Positions 23,993-31,016 of a DNA stretch of 42,995 bases are shown piece after piece. The translations under genes and the position numbers were made by a program. Each line of letters opens with the position of its first letter. Position 1 is the stretch's first letter. The DNA comes from Bacillota bacterium. GTDB lineage: Bacteria > Bacillota_I > Bacilli_A > RFN20 > CAG-288. Location: NCBI GenBank assembly GCA_023398335.1, contig JAEWSJ010000018.1, forward strand, positions 1-42,995. Reading direction: 5' to 3'. The notes under the pieces were generated by a model. It saw nothing but the letters and a program-made list of their open reading frames with translations. It was not told the DNA's origin and searched no databases.

Positions 23993-24178
23993 TGTAGTTG
24001 TCTAATGTATTCGTATAAATCAAGGTGCTTTTAAGCCACGTGACCAAAAAAAACATAGAAGACAACAAATAAAGTGGAATAAAAGAATAAAACATTATTA
24101 ATTAAACAAAATAAATGTTAATCTATATGAGTACCAGCAATTTATCGAAAAAATAGTTTTTTATTTTTTATCGATATA

Positions 24179-24207
24179 TTGAAAAATCACTGTTGATATG
24201 TTAAGAT
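24179..24207 (+). promoter_or_regulatory. Promoter of rpsT
   Basis: TTGAAA (24179-24184), 17-nt spacer ending TGT, TAAGAT (24202-24207). Confidence 0.7.
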
Positions 24208-24235
24208 AAACCGGTATGTGAAAGGAGTGACTATT

Positions 24236-24499
24236 ATGGCTCAAATAAAATCGCAAAAGAAAAGAATTTTAACTAATGAGAAAGCACACATTGCTAACTC
24301 AACAGCAAAATCAGCATTAAGAACAACTATTAAAAAAGTTCGCGTTGCTGTCGCCGCTAAGGATTTAGCTCTTGCTGAAAATCTACTCAAAGCTGCTTAC
24401 TCTTCAATTGATAAAGCTGTTTCTGATGGTCTTGAACATCAAAACGCTGCAAATCGTCAAAAAGCAACATTAAGTAAATTAGTTGATACAATTCGTTAA
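24236..24499 (+). CDS. rpsT: 30S ribosomal protein S20
   Basis: 87 residues, the normal S20 length. Small basic helical protein of the 30S subunit that binds 16S rRNA. The start (AQIKSQKKRILTNEKAHIAN) and end (GLEHQNAANRQKATLSKLVDTI) are typical of the family. The ATG at 24236 has AAAGGAG at proper distance; an in-frame GTG at 24218 would place that ribosome site inside the gene. Monocistronic with its own promoter and terminator, convergent with holA. Confidence 0.97.
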   Translation: MAQIKSQKKRILTNEKAHIANSTAKSALRTTIKKVRVAVAAKDLALAENLLKAAYSSIDKAVSDGLEHQNAANRQKATLSKLVDTIR

Positions 24500-24515
24500 T
24501 TTATCATATTAAAAT

Positions 24516-24546
24516 AAGTTCGCTCACTTATTGAACGAACTTTTTT
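24516..24546. terminator. Terminator of rpsT
   Basis: AAGTTCG and CGAACTT form the stem, followed by a run of T on the plus strand. It may also serve holA from the other side. Confidence 0.8.
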
Positions 24547-24560
24547 AATACCTAAATTTC

Positions 24561-25553
24561 TTATTTTCTTATTAAATAATTAGACTTAAAATTGATAATA
24601 AACAATTCCATCTGATCATTAGCGTTATCTAAATCATATTTTATATGTTTTTCCATTTCACCTAAATCCGCTAGAATTTTCAAGATAATACTAGAAGGCA
24701 TATTTGAAATCGAACGTAATGCAAACTTCACGCGATATGGGTTACATTTTAACTCTTTTACTATTTGATTATCGATCATTCTTTGACTATGCAAGAAACA
24801 AACTTCATACATAAATCTAATTTGACTTGCAAAAACAGGCATTAACCTTAAGGCGTCTTGTCCACCTTTAATTAAATCTCGATAATTAATCATCGCGGTT
24901 TTGGCATTACCTTGAAATAAACATTCAACAATAGAAAACACATTATCTTCAAGCGGTTTATATACTAATTCTTGAACATCGCACAGCCTTATTTTAGAAG
25001 TATAAGTCAATAATTTATCTAATGTTAAAAACAATAACGAATAATCATTTTTAACTCTAGCACATATTTCCTCAATAGACTCGCGATCAATTTCACCTTT
25101 ATTTTGTCCTACATAGTTCATTCCAAGTTCAATCATCGTCTCTTTAGTTAATTCGTCTTTAATAACGAATTCAGAAGTTTCTTTTAAAGCTTGCAATAGC
25201 TCATTCTTTTTATCAGATATAAGTTTACCTACGACTATTAGATACGCTTCAGTATCGGGATTTTGACCACGAACATATTTAGTTAATGAATCAATATCTT
25301 GTTTAGCCGAAAATGACGGTACTTTAATCTCACTTGAAGACAAAAAATAGCAGTTATCAATTACCACGCATTTTGTCGAACTGAAGAAAGAAGTCGTTTC
25401 ACAAGCTTCAACCGCATCCTGAATTAATGAATTAAACATGTCAAAAGATGAATAATTAAATTCATTGATATCATTGTTTAATTTTAAGGACACTTCTTTT
25501 TTAACTAAATCATGAAGATATTTAGCATCTGGTCCAACATATATATGGATCAT
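24561..25553 (-). CDS. holA: DNA polymerase III delta subunit (clamp loader)
   Basis: 330 residues, typical length. Opens the sliding clamp within the clamp-loader complex. Recognised from the N-terminal pattern (IYVGPDAKYLHDLVKKE), the conserved CVVIDNCYFL strand, VVGKLISDKKNELLQALK and the C-terminal helical domain with LIKGGQDALRLMPVFASQIRFMYEV. Like many delta subunits it has no working Walker A. Last gene of the fmt - ECF S - cyclophilin - holA cluster, 4 nt after the cyclophilin gene. In Bacillus holA is also next to rpsT, although there they are not convergent. Confidence 0.92.
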   Translation of the reverse strand: MIHIYVGPDAKYLHDLVKKEVSLKLNNDINEFNYSSFDMFNSLIQDAVEACETTSFFSSTKCVVIDNCYFLSSSEIKVPSFSAKQDIDSLTKYVRGQNPDTEAYLIVVGKLISDKKNELLQALKETSEFVIKDELTKETMIELGMNYVGQNKGEIDRESIEEICARVKNDYSLLFLTLDKLLTYTSKIRLCDVQELVYKPLEDNVFSIVECLFQGNAKTAMINYRDLIKGGQDALRLMPVFASQIRFMYEVCFLHSQRMIDNQIVKELKCNPYRVKFALRSISNMPSSIILKILADLGEMEKHIKYDLDNANDQMELFIINFKSNYLIRK

Positions 25554-25557
25554 TCGC

Positions 25558-26049
25558 TTATAATTTCTCTACTTTTTTGTCTTCTTCATCTATTGCTTCA
25601 ATATGATCGATAATAACATCTTCATACGGAGCATCAGAGAAAGAAGTTCTTACCGAAGCAATTTTATCTAAGACATCTAAGCCTTCAACAATTTTTCCAA
25701 AAGCCGAATATTCACCATCAAGATGTTGAGCTGGTTTATGCATAATGAAAAATTGAGCCGAAGCAGAATCTTTAATTGAAGTACGCGCCATAGAAATAAC
25801 ACCACGATCGTGCTTAAGCGGATTAGCAAAACCATTTGATAAGAATTCACCTCTAATTGAATAACCTGGTCCACCTTTTTTATTATCGCCACCTTGAATC
25901 ATAAATCCTTTAATAATTCGATGAAAAGTCAATCCAGTATAATAATTTGATTTCACAAGTTCAACGAAGTTTGCACATGTATTCGGAGCGGCTTTACGAT
26001 CTAGGACGAAAGACATCATTCCATAATTTTTTACATAAATTTTAATCAC
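25558..26049 (-). CDS. Peptidyl-prolyl isomerase, cyclophilin type
   Basis: 163 residues, cytoplasmic (no signal peptide). Speeds cis-trans isomerisation of proline bonds. Cyclophilin motifs in order: APNTCANFVELVKSNYY, LTFHRIIKGFMIQGGD, GPGYSIRGEF, GVISMARTSIKDSASAQFFI, and LDGEYSAFGKIVEGLDVLDKI. The start is a GTG at 26049 with AAAGGT 9 nt upstream; that ribosome site overlaps the stop of the preceding ECF gene, so the two are probably coupled. Confidence 0.95.
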   Translation of the reverse strand: MIKIYVKNYGMMSFVLDRKAAPNTCANFVELVKSNYYTGLTFHRIIKGFMIQGGDNKKGGPGYSIRGEFLSNGFANPLKHDRGVISMARTSIKDSASAQFFIMHKPAQHLDGEYSAFGKIVEGLDVLDKIASVRTSFSDAPYEDVIIDHIEAIDEEDKKVEKL

Positions 26050-26062
26050 TTTAATTTTACCT

Positions 26063-26620
26063 TTATCTTTCTATGTTATTTAAGAAAATACGATCTTTAA
26101 CTTTGTATAGTGAAACATAAATAAATGATCCTAAGACAGCATTAACCAAACCTTGTAATGTATTAAAACCTAAATCAACGAAAATAATCTTCGTATCTTC
26201 ATACATAGCATAGTAATCTGGAATCATATATAAAGCCGCCATAATTATTCCACCAACCATAAATGAAACCATGGCTTTCCAAAGATATTCAATTTTCGAT
26301 TTATTGCCAAATGAGATAAGGAATTTAAATAAATATCCACTTACAACACCTTCGATAAATTTAATAACCAATGTAAAGAACGCAAAATTCATATATCCGG
26401 CATACATATCAGCAAGCATTCCTGTTATTCCACCGACAAATCCTCCAACCCAAGGGTTAATAAGAGCAGCAACAGCAAAGATAAAAGCGTCCGAAAAATT
26501 TAAATAACCGGCACCAGCAAATATTGGAAATGCCCCAAATGCTGTAACAACAAATGCGAGTGCAGAAAACATCGCAATTACACACATGTAAATAATTATT
26601 TGTTTTGATTTTTTATTCAT
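26063..26620 (-). CDS. ECF transporter S component
   Basis: 185 residues with about six hydrophobic segments. Substrate-binding membrane subunit of an energy-coupling-factor vitamin transporter; the shared EcfA/EcfT energising module is not in this window. Features seen are IAMFSALAFVVTAF in helix 1, the loop GYLNFSDAFIFAVAALINPWVGGFVGGITGMLADM and the following FTLVIKFIEGVVSGYL, which resemble the ECF-type S component group of PF07155. The vitamin cannot be assigned and no riboswitch precedes the gene. It starts 2 nt after the fmt stop. Confidence 0.85.
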   Translation of the reverse strand: MNKKSKQIIIYMCVIAMFSALAFVVTAFGAFPIFAGAGYLNFSDAFIFAVAALINPWVGGFVGGITGMLADMYAGYMNFAFFTLVIKFIEGVVSGYLFKFLISFGNKSKIEYLWKAMVSFMVGGIIMAALYMIPDYYAMYEDTKIIFVDLGFNTLQGLVNAVLGSFIYVSLYKVKDRIFLNNIER

Positions 26621-26621
26621 A

Positions 26622-27554
26622 TTATTTCAACCTCTTTCCAACTTCAAATGCATTACCATTATTGTAATCTTGAGCAGACATCATCTTTTTGCCTGGTCTT
26701 TGAAGTAAAACCAAACGAACTTGACCACCATTAACTTGAAGAACGATATCTTTCTTTTTTGCTAACACTATGGTTCCTTCTTCCGCTTCTACCTTATCGC
26801 TATAATATTCTGCTTCATATATTTTGATAATCGATTCATCTTCTAACAAATAACCACCAGGTAATAATGATAAAGAACGAACTTGATTAACAAAATCTTT
26901 CGGAGCTAAGTTTATATTTAAATGCTCTTCTTCTTTTTTTAATGATGGGCAAAACGTTACTTTTGAAGCATCTTGACTGAAAGGAACGAGCTTATTATCA
27001 AAATATAACGGCAAATACTTCACTGCCATCATAAGACCTAAATCCTTCAATTTATTACAAAGAGAAGAATAATTATCTTCCGGAGATATCTCTATCTTTT
27101 CAACAGCATAAACATCGCCAGCATCCATCTCTTTAACCATTTCCATCAATGAAATTCCTGTCTCTTTCTCACCGTTTCTAAGAGCGTATTGAATGGGTGC
27201 AGCTCCTCGATAAGACGGTAATAATGACGCATGTAAATTCAAAGGTTTATACTTTGACAAAGATAAAATAGTAGTAGAAATTAATTGACCATAAGCAAAG
27301 GTTAAAAGCAAATCCGGATTAAGCCTATACAAGAAATCAAACTCTTTATTTAATTTATGTGGCTTAAATATTTCAATCCCATATTTTTTTGCGATTTGCG
27401 CTACTGGGGAAGGAGTAAGAATCATTTTTCTTCCTACTGGTTTATCTTCTTTTGTAATAACGCCCACGATATTAAAGCCTTCTTTTATCATACCTTCTAA
27501 AACATAGGCAGAAAGTTGAGGTGTTCCAAGAAAAACAATACGTTTATCGGTCAT
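26622..27554 (-). CDS. fmt: Methionyl-tRNA formyltransferase
   Basis: 310 residues, full length. Formylates initiator Met-tRNA with 10-formyl-tetrahydrofolate. N-terminal formyltransferase domain: RIVFLGTPQLSAYVLEGM, the folate/catalytic block PLNLHASLLPSYRGAAPIQ with Asn and His, and MVKEMDAGDV with the catalytic Asp. The C-terminal domain ends LVLLQRPGKKMMSAQDYNNG. Preceded by GGAGGAA and a strong promoter. First gene of the four-gene cluster ending with holA. Confidence 0.97.
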   Translation of the reverse strand: MTDKRIVFLGTPQLSAYVLEGMIKEGFNIVGVITKEDKPVGRKMILTPSPVAQIAKKYGIEIFKPHKLNKEFDFLYRLNPDLLLTFAYGQLISTTILSLSKYKPLNLHASLLPSYRGAAPIQYALRNGEKETGISLMEMVKEMDAGDVYAVEKIEISPEDNYSSLCNKLKDLGLMMAVKYLPLYFDNKLVPFSQDASKVTFCPSLKKEEEHLNINLAPKDFVNQVRSLSLLPGGYLLEDESIIKIYEAEYYSDKVEAEEGTIVLAKKKDIVLQVNGGQVRLVLLQRPGKKMMSAQDYNNGNAFEVGKRLK

Positions 27555-27579
27555 TTATAATTCCTCCAAAATCAACTTA

Positions 27580-27608
27580 ATTATAATATTTAACATGATT
27601 TTATACAA
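27580..27608 (-). promoter_or_regulatory. Promoter of the fmt operon
   Basis: Minus-strand TTGTAT (27608-27603), 17-nt spacer, consensus TATAAT (27585-27580). Confidence 0.8.
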
Positions 27609-27712
27609 TCAATTGTAAAAAAACTAAATAAATAACTAAATATTAATAATATTATTATTAACTATTAATATCTTCATATGGTTAATTATGTACGCTATTT
27701 AATTAGCTAAAA

Positions 27713-27721
27713 TGTTATACT
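27713..27721 (+). promoter_or_regulatory. Extended -10 promoter of the Nudix gene
   Basis: TG-T-TATACT; no matching -35 at 17 nt. It gives a leader of about 19 nt. Confidence 0.5.
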
Positions 27722-27746
27722 ATTTTTGATAAGCGAGGCACAAAAA

Positions 27747-28340
27747 ATGAAATGGAATCTTAAAAATATATCAAAGGAAACTAATCACCCTTTTTTGAAT
27801 TATTATACTCTTACATACGAGGTTGAAAAAGCCGATGGGCATCATGTATATTCATATTTTATGGCGTCACGAAAAGAATCGGATAAACTACGTTCCTTAA
27901 CTAAAGACTTTAGTTCTCCTGATGGAGTTATTATTCCAACGATATGTTTCGATAATAATAATAAAAAATGCTTTATTTTTACCAAACAATTTCGACCCGC
28001 AATAAACAGTTATATTTATTCAGTCCCAGCCGGATTAGTAGATAACAACGAAGATATTGAATTAACCGCTAAACGTGAAGTGGAAGAAGAAGCCGGAGCT
28101 ATAGTATATGAAACAGAAGTTCTTTCCTCCGCTGCACCAACTTCCTCCGGATTATCCGATGAATTTAATGCGGTTGTTTTAGCAAAAGTAAAATCATTTT
28201 CAAAACAAAATCTTGAAGAATTTGAGGAAATAAACACAATTATTGTTCCGTTTGAAGAAGCGGATGAGTTTATCAACAATCATTTCTTTGCTTTACAACC
28301 AAAGTTCATTATTAAATATTTGCTTGAAAAATATCGATAG
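27747..28340 (+). CDS. Nudix hydrolase, ADP-ribose pyrophosphatase-like
   Basis: 197 residues from the ATG at 27747, which has GAGG 9 nt upstream; an in-frame TTG at 27726 lies before the ribosome site. The Nudix box is complete: G-x5-E-x7-REVEEEAG, beginning at GLVDNNED. The preceding FTKQFRPAINSYIYSVPAGLVD is typical of ADP-ribose/ADP-sugar pyrophosphatases. Such enzymes recycle ADP-ribose, for example that arising from NAD turnover by sirtuins such as the one at 4.4 kb; that link is only inference. Single gene with its own terminator. Confidence 0.92.
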   Translation: MKWNLKNISKETNHPFLNYYTLTYEVEKADGHHVYSYFMASRKESDKLRSLTKDFSSPDGVIIPTICFDNNNKKCFIFTKQFRPAINSYIYSVPAGLVDNNEDIELTAKREVEEEAGAIVYETEVLSSAAPTSSGLSDEFNAVVLAKVKSFSKQNLEEFEEINTIIVPFEEADEFINNHFFALQPKFIIKYLLEKYR

Positions 28341-28367
28341 AAACACATATAAATTAAGCTAATAAAA

Positions 28368-28408
28368 AACTTCGATACGTAGTTATGAACATGGTATCGA
28401 AGTTTTTT
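28368..28408. terminator. Bidirectional terminator after the Nudix gene
   Basis: AACTTCGATAC and GTATCGAAGTT form a perfect 11-bp stem with T runs on both strands. Serves the Nudix gene and the convergent FAD dehydrogenase gene. Confidence 0.9.
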
Positions 28409-28425
28409 GTTATCTAGTCTTTATC

Positions 28426-29847
28426 TTACTTAATTTTTTCTATAATTGCTCTAGCGACATATACACCATTAGCCCCGGCTTGAGCTAATCCTCTAGTAAT
28501 ACCAGCACCATCGCCACCAACGTATAAATTGTTAATCTTAGTTTCAAATTTATTATCGCATTTAACTCGATCTGAATAGAACTTAGCCTCTACTCCATAA
28601 AACAATGTATGATCGTTGGCAATACCTGGAGTAACTACATCCAAAGCCAAAATCATATCAATTAAAGATTGCATAGTTTTATGAGGTAAAATAAGCGCTA
28701 GATCCCCTGGTACTGCTTCTTTTAATGTAGGTCTAACAAATCCTTCATCTATTCTCTTTTTTGTCGATCTTCTTCCTTGAAGAATATCGCCGAATTTTTG
28801 AACAATAACAGTTCCTCCGGATAATTTATTGGCTAAGCCAGAGATAATAGAAGCGTATTGATTTGGATCTCTAAAAGGATCGCTAAATTCATGTGAAACT
28901 AATAAGGCAAAATTTGTGTTTTCCGAGCCTAATTTTGGATCAGTGTAAGAATGCCCATTACACACGATAATTCCATTGTTATTTTCAATAACAACATGAC
29001 CAGATGGATTCGAGCAGAAAGTACGAACTAACATTCCGGATTTTGTTGAAAACACAAATTTTCCTTCATATAGATATTTATTGATTTCATCCATTACAAC
29101 GTTGCTGGTTTCAACTCTAACACCAATATCAACTCTGTTATTTGTTACTTCTACACCATATTTTGTCATTACTTTTGAAAGCCAGTCCGCTCCTGGACGG
29201 CCAACACCTAGAACAACATAATCTCCATATATTTTCTCGTCGTTTTGTCCAATAACACCTTTTACTTCATCATTATCAATAATTAAATCTTTAACATTAA
29301 AGCCGAACTTCATATCAATCTTAGTTTTCAACTCTTCGTATATATTTTGTAATATTTTCAAATTAACTTCAGTTCCTAAGTGGCGAACTTCACTACGAAG
29401 AAGTTTTAATCCAGCACCAATAGCTTTTCTTTCAATATCCTTAACTTCTTTTGTATATGGATCTGTTAATGTTTTTGGAGCACCATGTGCTAAATTAATT
29501 TCATCGACATATTTAATTAAATCTAACACTTCTTCTTGTGAAAGATAATCAGTCATCCATCCGCCAAACTCCGAAGTAATATTAAATTTTCCATCTGAAT
29601 AAGCGCCACATCCACCAAAGCCACTTGTCATAGAACATGACGGGTGACATCCTGAATTACCATAAATATCTTGCGGACATTGCTTTATCTTCTTTTGTAA
29701 TACTGGACAGGTACGATGATAGATATCGTTTCCTTTATCAATTAATAAGATTTTCAATCCAACCTTTTTCTTTGACAACTCATAGGCAGTAAAATAGCCC
29801 ATTGGCCCAGCTCCAACAATAATTACATCGTATTTTGTTTCGCACAT
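28426..29847 (-). CDS. FAD-dependent dehydrogenase (COG2509 type)
   Basis: 473 residues, intact. N-terminal Rossmann FAD motif DVIIVGAGPMGYFTAYEL, followed by a Cys-rich segment (RTCPVLQKKIKQCPQDIYGNSGCHPSCSM) and FGGCGAYSDGKFNIT, both typical of the uncharacterised FAD dehydrogenase group. The C terminus has the second FAD contact NNLYVGGDGAGITRGLAQA. Biochemical role unknown; the family is widespread in anaerobic Firmicutes. It is divergent from the GntR-like gene and shows none of the damage seen further right. Promoter on the minus strand: TGA-TAAAAT at 29885-29877. Confidence 0.9.
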   Translation of the reverse strand: MCETKYDVIIVGAGPMGYFTAYELSKKKVGLKILLIDKGNDIYHRTCPVLQKKIKQCPQDIYGNSGCHPSCSMTSGFGGCGAYSDGKFNITSEFGGWMTDYLSQEEVLDLIKYVDEINLAHGAPKTLTDPYTKEVKDIERKAIGAGLKLLRSEVRHLGTEVNLKILQNIYEELKTKIDMKFGFNVKDLIIDNDEVKGVIGQNDEKIYGDYVVLGVGRPGADWLSKVMTKYGVEVTNNRVDIGVRVETSNVVMDEINKYLYEGKFVFSTKSGMLVRTFCSNPSGHVVIENNNGIIVCNGHSYTDPKLGSENTNFALLVSHEFSDPFRDPNQYASIISGLANKLSGGTVIVQKFGDILQGRRSTKKRIDEGFVRPTLKEAVPGDLALILPHKTMQSLIDMILALDVVTPGIANDHTLFYGVEAKFYSDRVKCDNKFETKINNLYVGGDGAGITRGLAQAGANGVYVARAIIEKIK

Positions 29848-29951
29848 ATCTCGTTTCTCCTTCTTAACCCGAAATTATTTTATCATACAGCTAAATAATA
29901 ATGAATAGGAGTTGTCAATTATGAGATATTTTTATTTTTATAGTTTTAAGA

Positions 29952-29957
29952 TATAAT
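29952..29957 (+). promoter_or_regulatory. -10 box of the GntR-like gene
   Basis: Consensus TATAAT overlapping an ATG at 29956, so that ATG is not the start. Leader about 13 nt. No clear -35. Confidence 0.5.
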
Positions 29958-29976
29958 GATTACGAGGTTTGAAAAA

Positions 29977-30645
29977 ATGCCAAAAACAAATGAATCATTA
30001 TTAACTTATGTCTCTGATAAAATAATTAATGATATTTTATGTGGAAAAATTTGTCCTGGTGATATTCTTTTTTCCAAAAGACAAATAGCTACCATGTATT
30101 CGGTTAGCCGTACGGTAATTGATCGGGTGTTTTCTTACTTACTTGAAAAAGGCTATATCATTAAAGATGGTATTCATTATGCTGTCGCCAAATTTAATAA
30201 GTATTCAAATTTTGAATCTTTGATTAATTTTTCCAAGTATGAAAACCAGTCTTTTACCAAAAAAGAAATACTTGATATCATCGACTTAAAACACGCTCTT
30301 GATATTTTAGCTATAAAGTTAATGCCTTTACCTTTTGATGATAAAACATATTTATTTTTTAAAAATAATATAACTTATATTAAAAAAGACTGTTCAGAAT
30401 GTCATAACAAAAAATGTACAGTATGTGCTGATATACTGTATAACTTTTATCTTTAATTAACAAAAAGATCTGGTAATGTGTTCTTACCATTTCTATATTT
30501 TTCTTTCAAAAATACAAACATCAGAATAATTATTAACTACCTTGAAGTACATTCGATTATGGAACTATACTTAAATGCGAATTATCTTCTTGAGACTCTT
30601 CATCTAGGAGGCAAGAAAAAAGCAATTTCCATAATAGAAAGTTGA
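29977..30645 (+). pseudogene. GntR-type regulator interrupted by an in-frame TAA
   Basis: The reading frame codes for 159 residues, meets TAA at 30454-30456 and then stays open for 62 codons to a TGA at 30643. Read through, the product has 222 residues, the normal length of FadR-type GntR regulators. The N terminus is the winged helix (LTYVSDKIINDILCGKICPGD, then SKRQIATMYSVSRTVIDRVFSYLLEKGYI). The part after the TAA, LTKRSGNVFLPFLYFSF, matches the family's conserved SGNP-like C-terminal helix. A Cys4 cluster CSECHNKKCTVC lies just before the stop. The start at 29977 has GAGG 9 nt upstream. Probable regulator of the redox locus to its right; a shortened protein could still bind DNA. Confidence 0.75.
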
Positions 30646-30653
30646 AACCGCTT
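30615..30653 (-). terminator. Terminator of the hypA-flavoprotein operon
   Basis: On the minus strand AAGCGGTTTC and GAAATTGCTT form a 10-bp stem with two G-T pairs, followed by TTTTTTCTT. It starts 7 nt after the hypA stop and overlaps the end of the extended GntR frame. Confidence 0.75.
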
Positions 30654-30662
30654 AGAATAACT

Positions 30663-31016
30663 TTATTCTTCTTCTGGAACTCTTATTTCCTTAACTAAGA
30701 AATCTAATCCGCCAAGAACTTCTTTATTAAACGATCCACACGAAGGACAGTATCCTTCGTTTTTTACTACATTAAATACTTCTCCACATTTAGAACATTT
30801 TGCTTGTCCTTCAACGACTTCAATTTCTAATTTAGTGTTTTTGAATCTATCTTTATTATATGTAACTGCAGGAAAACAATTTTGAATGTAAAAAGGAACA
30901 ATTCCAGATAATTCTCCTATCTCTAGGACAATTGTATCAACATAAGGAATGTTCTCTTTTACACATATATCATCAACTGTTTCAATTACCTTACAAATTA
31001 CTCCAAGTTCATGCAT
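30663..31016 (-). CDS. hypA: HypA-like nickel/zinc metallochaperone
   Basis: 117 residues, full HypA length. The N-terminal nickel ligands are kept (MHELGV), as is the central VLEIGELSGIVPFYIQNCF, and the zinc site has CSKC and CPSC. Known HypA inserts nickel into [NiFe]-hydrogenase, but no hydrogenase or other hyp gene is in the window. It overlaps the end of the large flavoprotein frame by 8 nt and shares its operon, so it may serve the redox system or have become a zinc-ribbon partner of it. Intact, unlike the gene before it. Confidence 0.85.
   Translation of the reverse strand: MHELGVICKVIETVDDICVKENIPYVDTIVLEIGELSGIVPFYIQNCFPAVTYNKDRFKNTKLEIEVVEGQAKCSKCGEVFNVVKNEGYCPSCGSFNKEVLGGLDFLVKEIRVPEEE

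Noticed and set aside
24120..24180. A/T-rich near-palindrome before rpsT (TATCGA...TCGATA).
   Set aside because: The arms match only with gaps and consist mostly of A and T runs; no terminator or operator could be defended.
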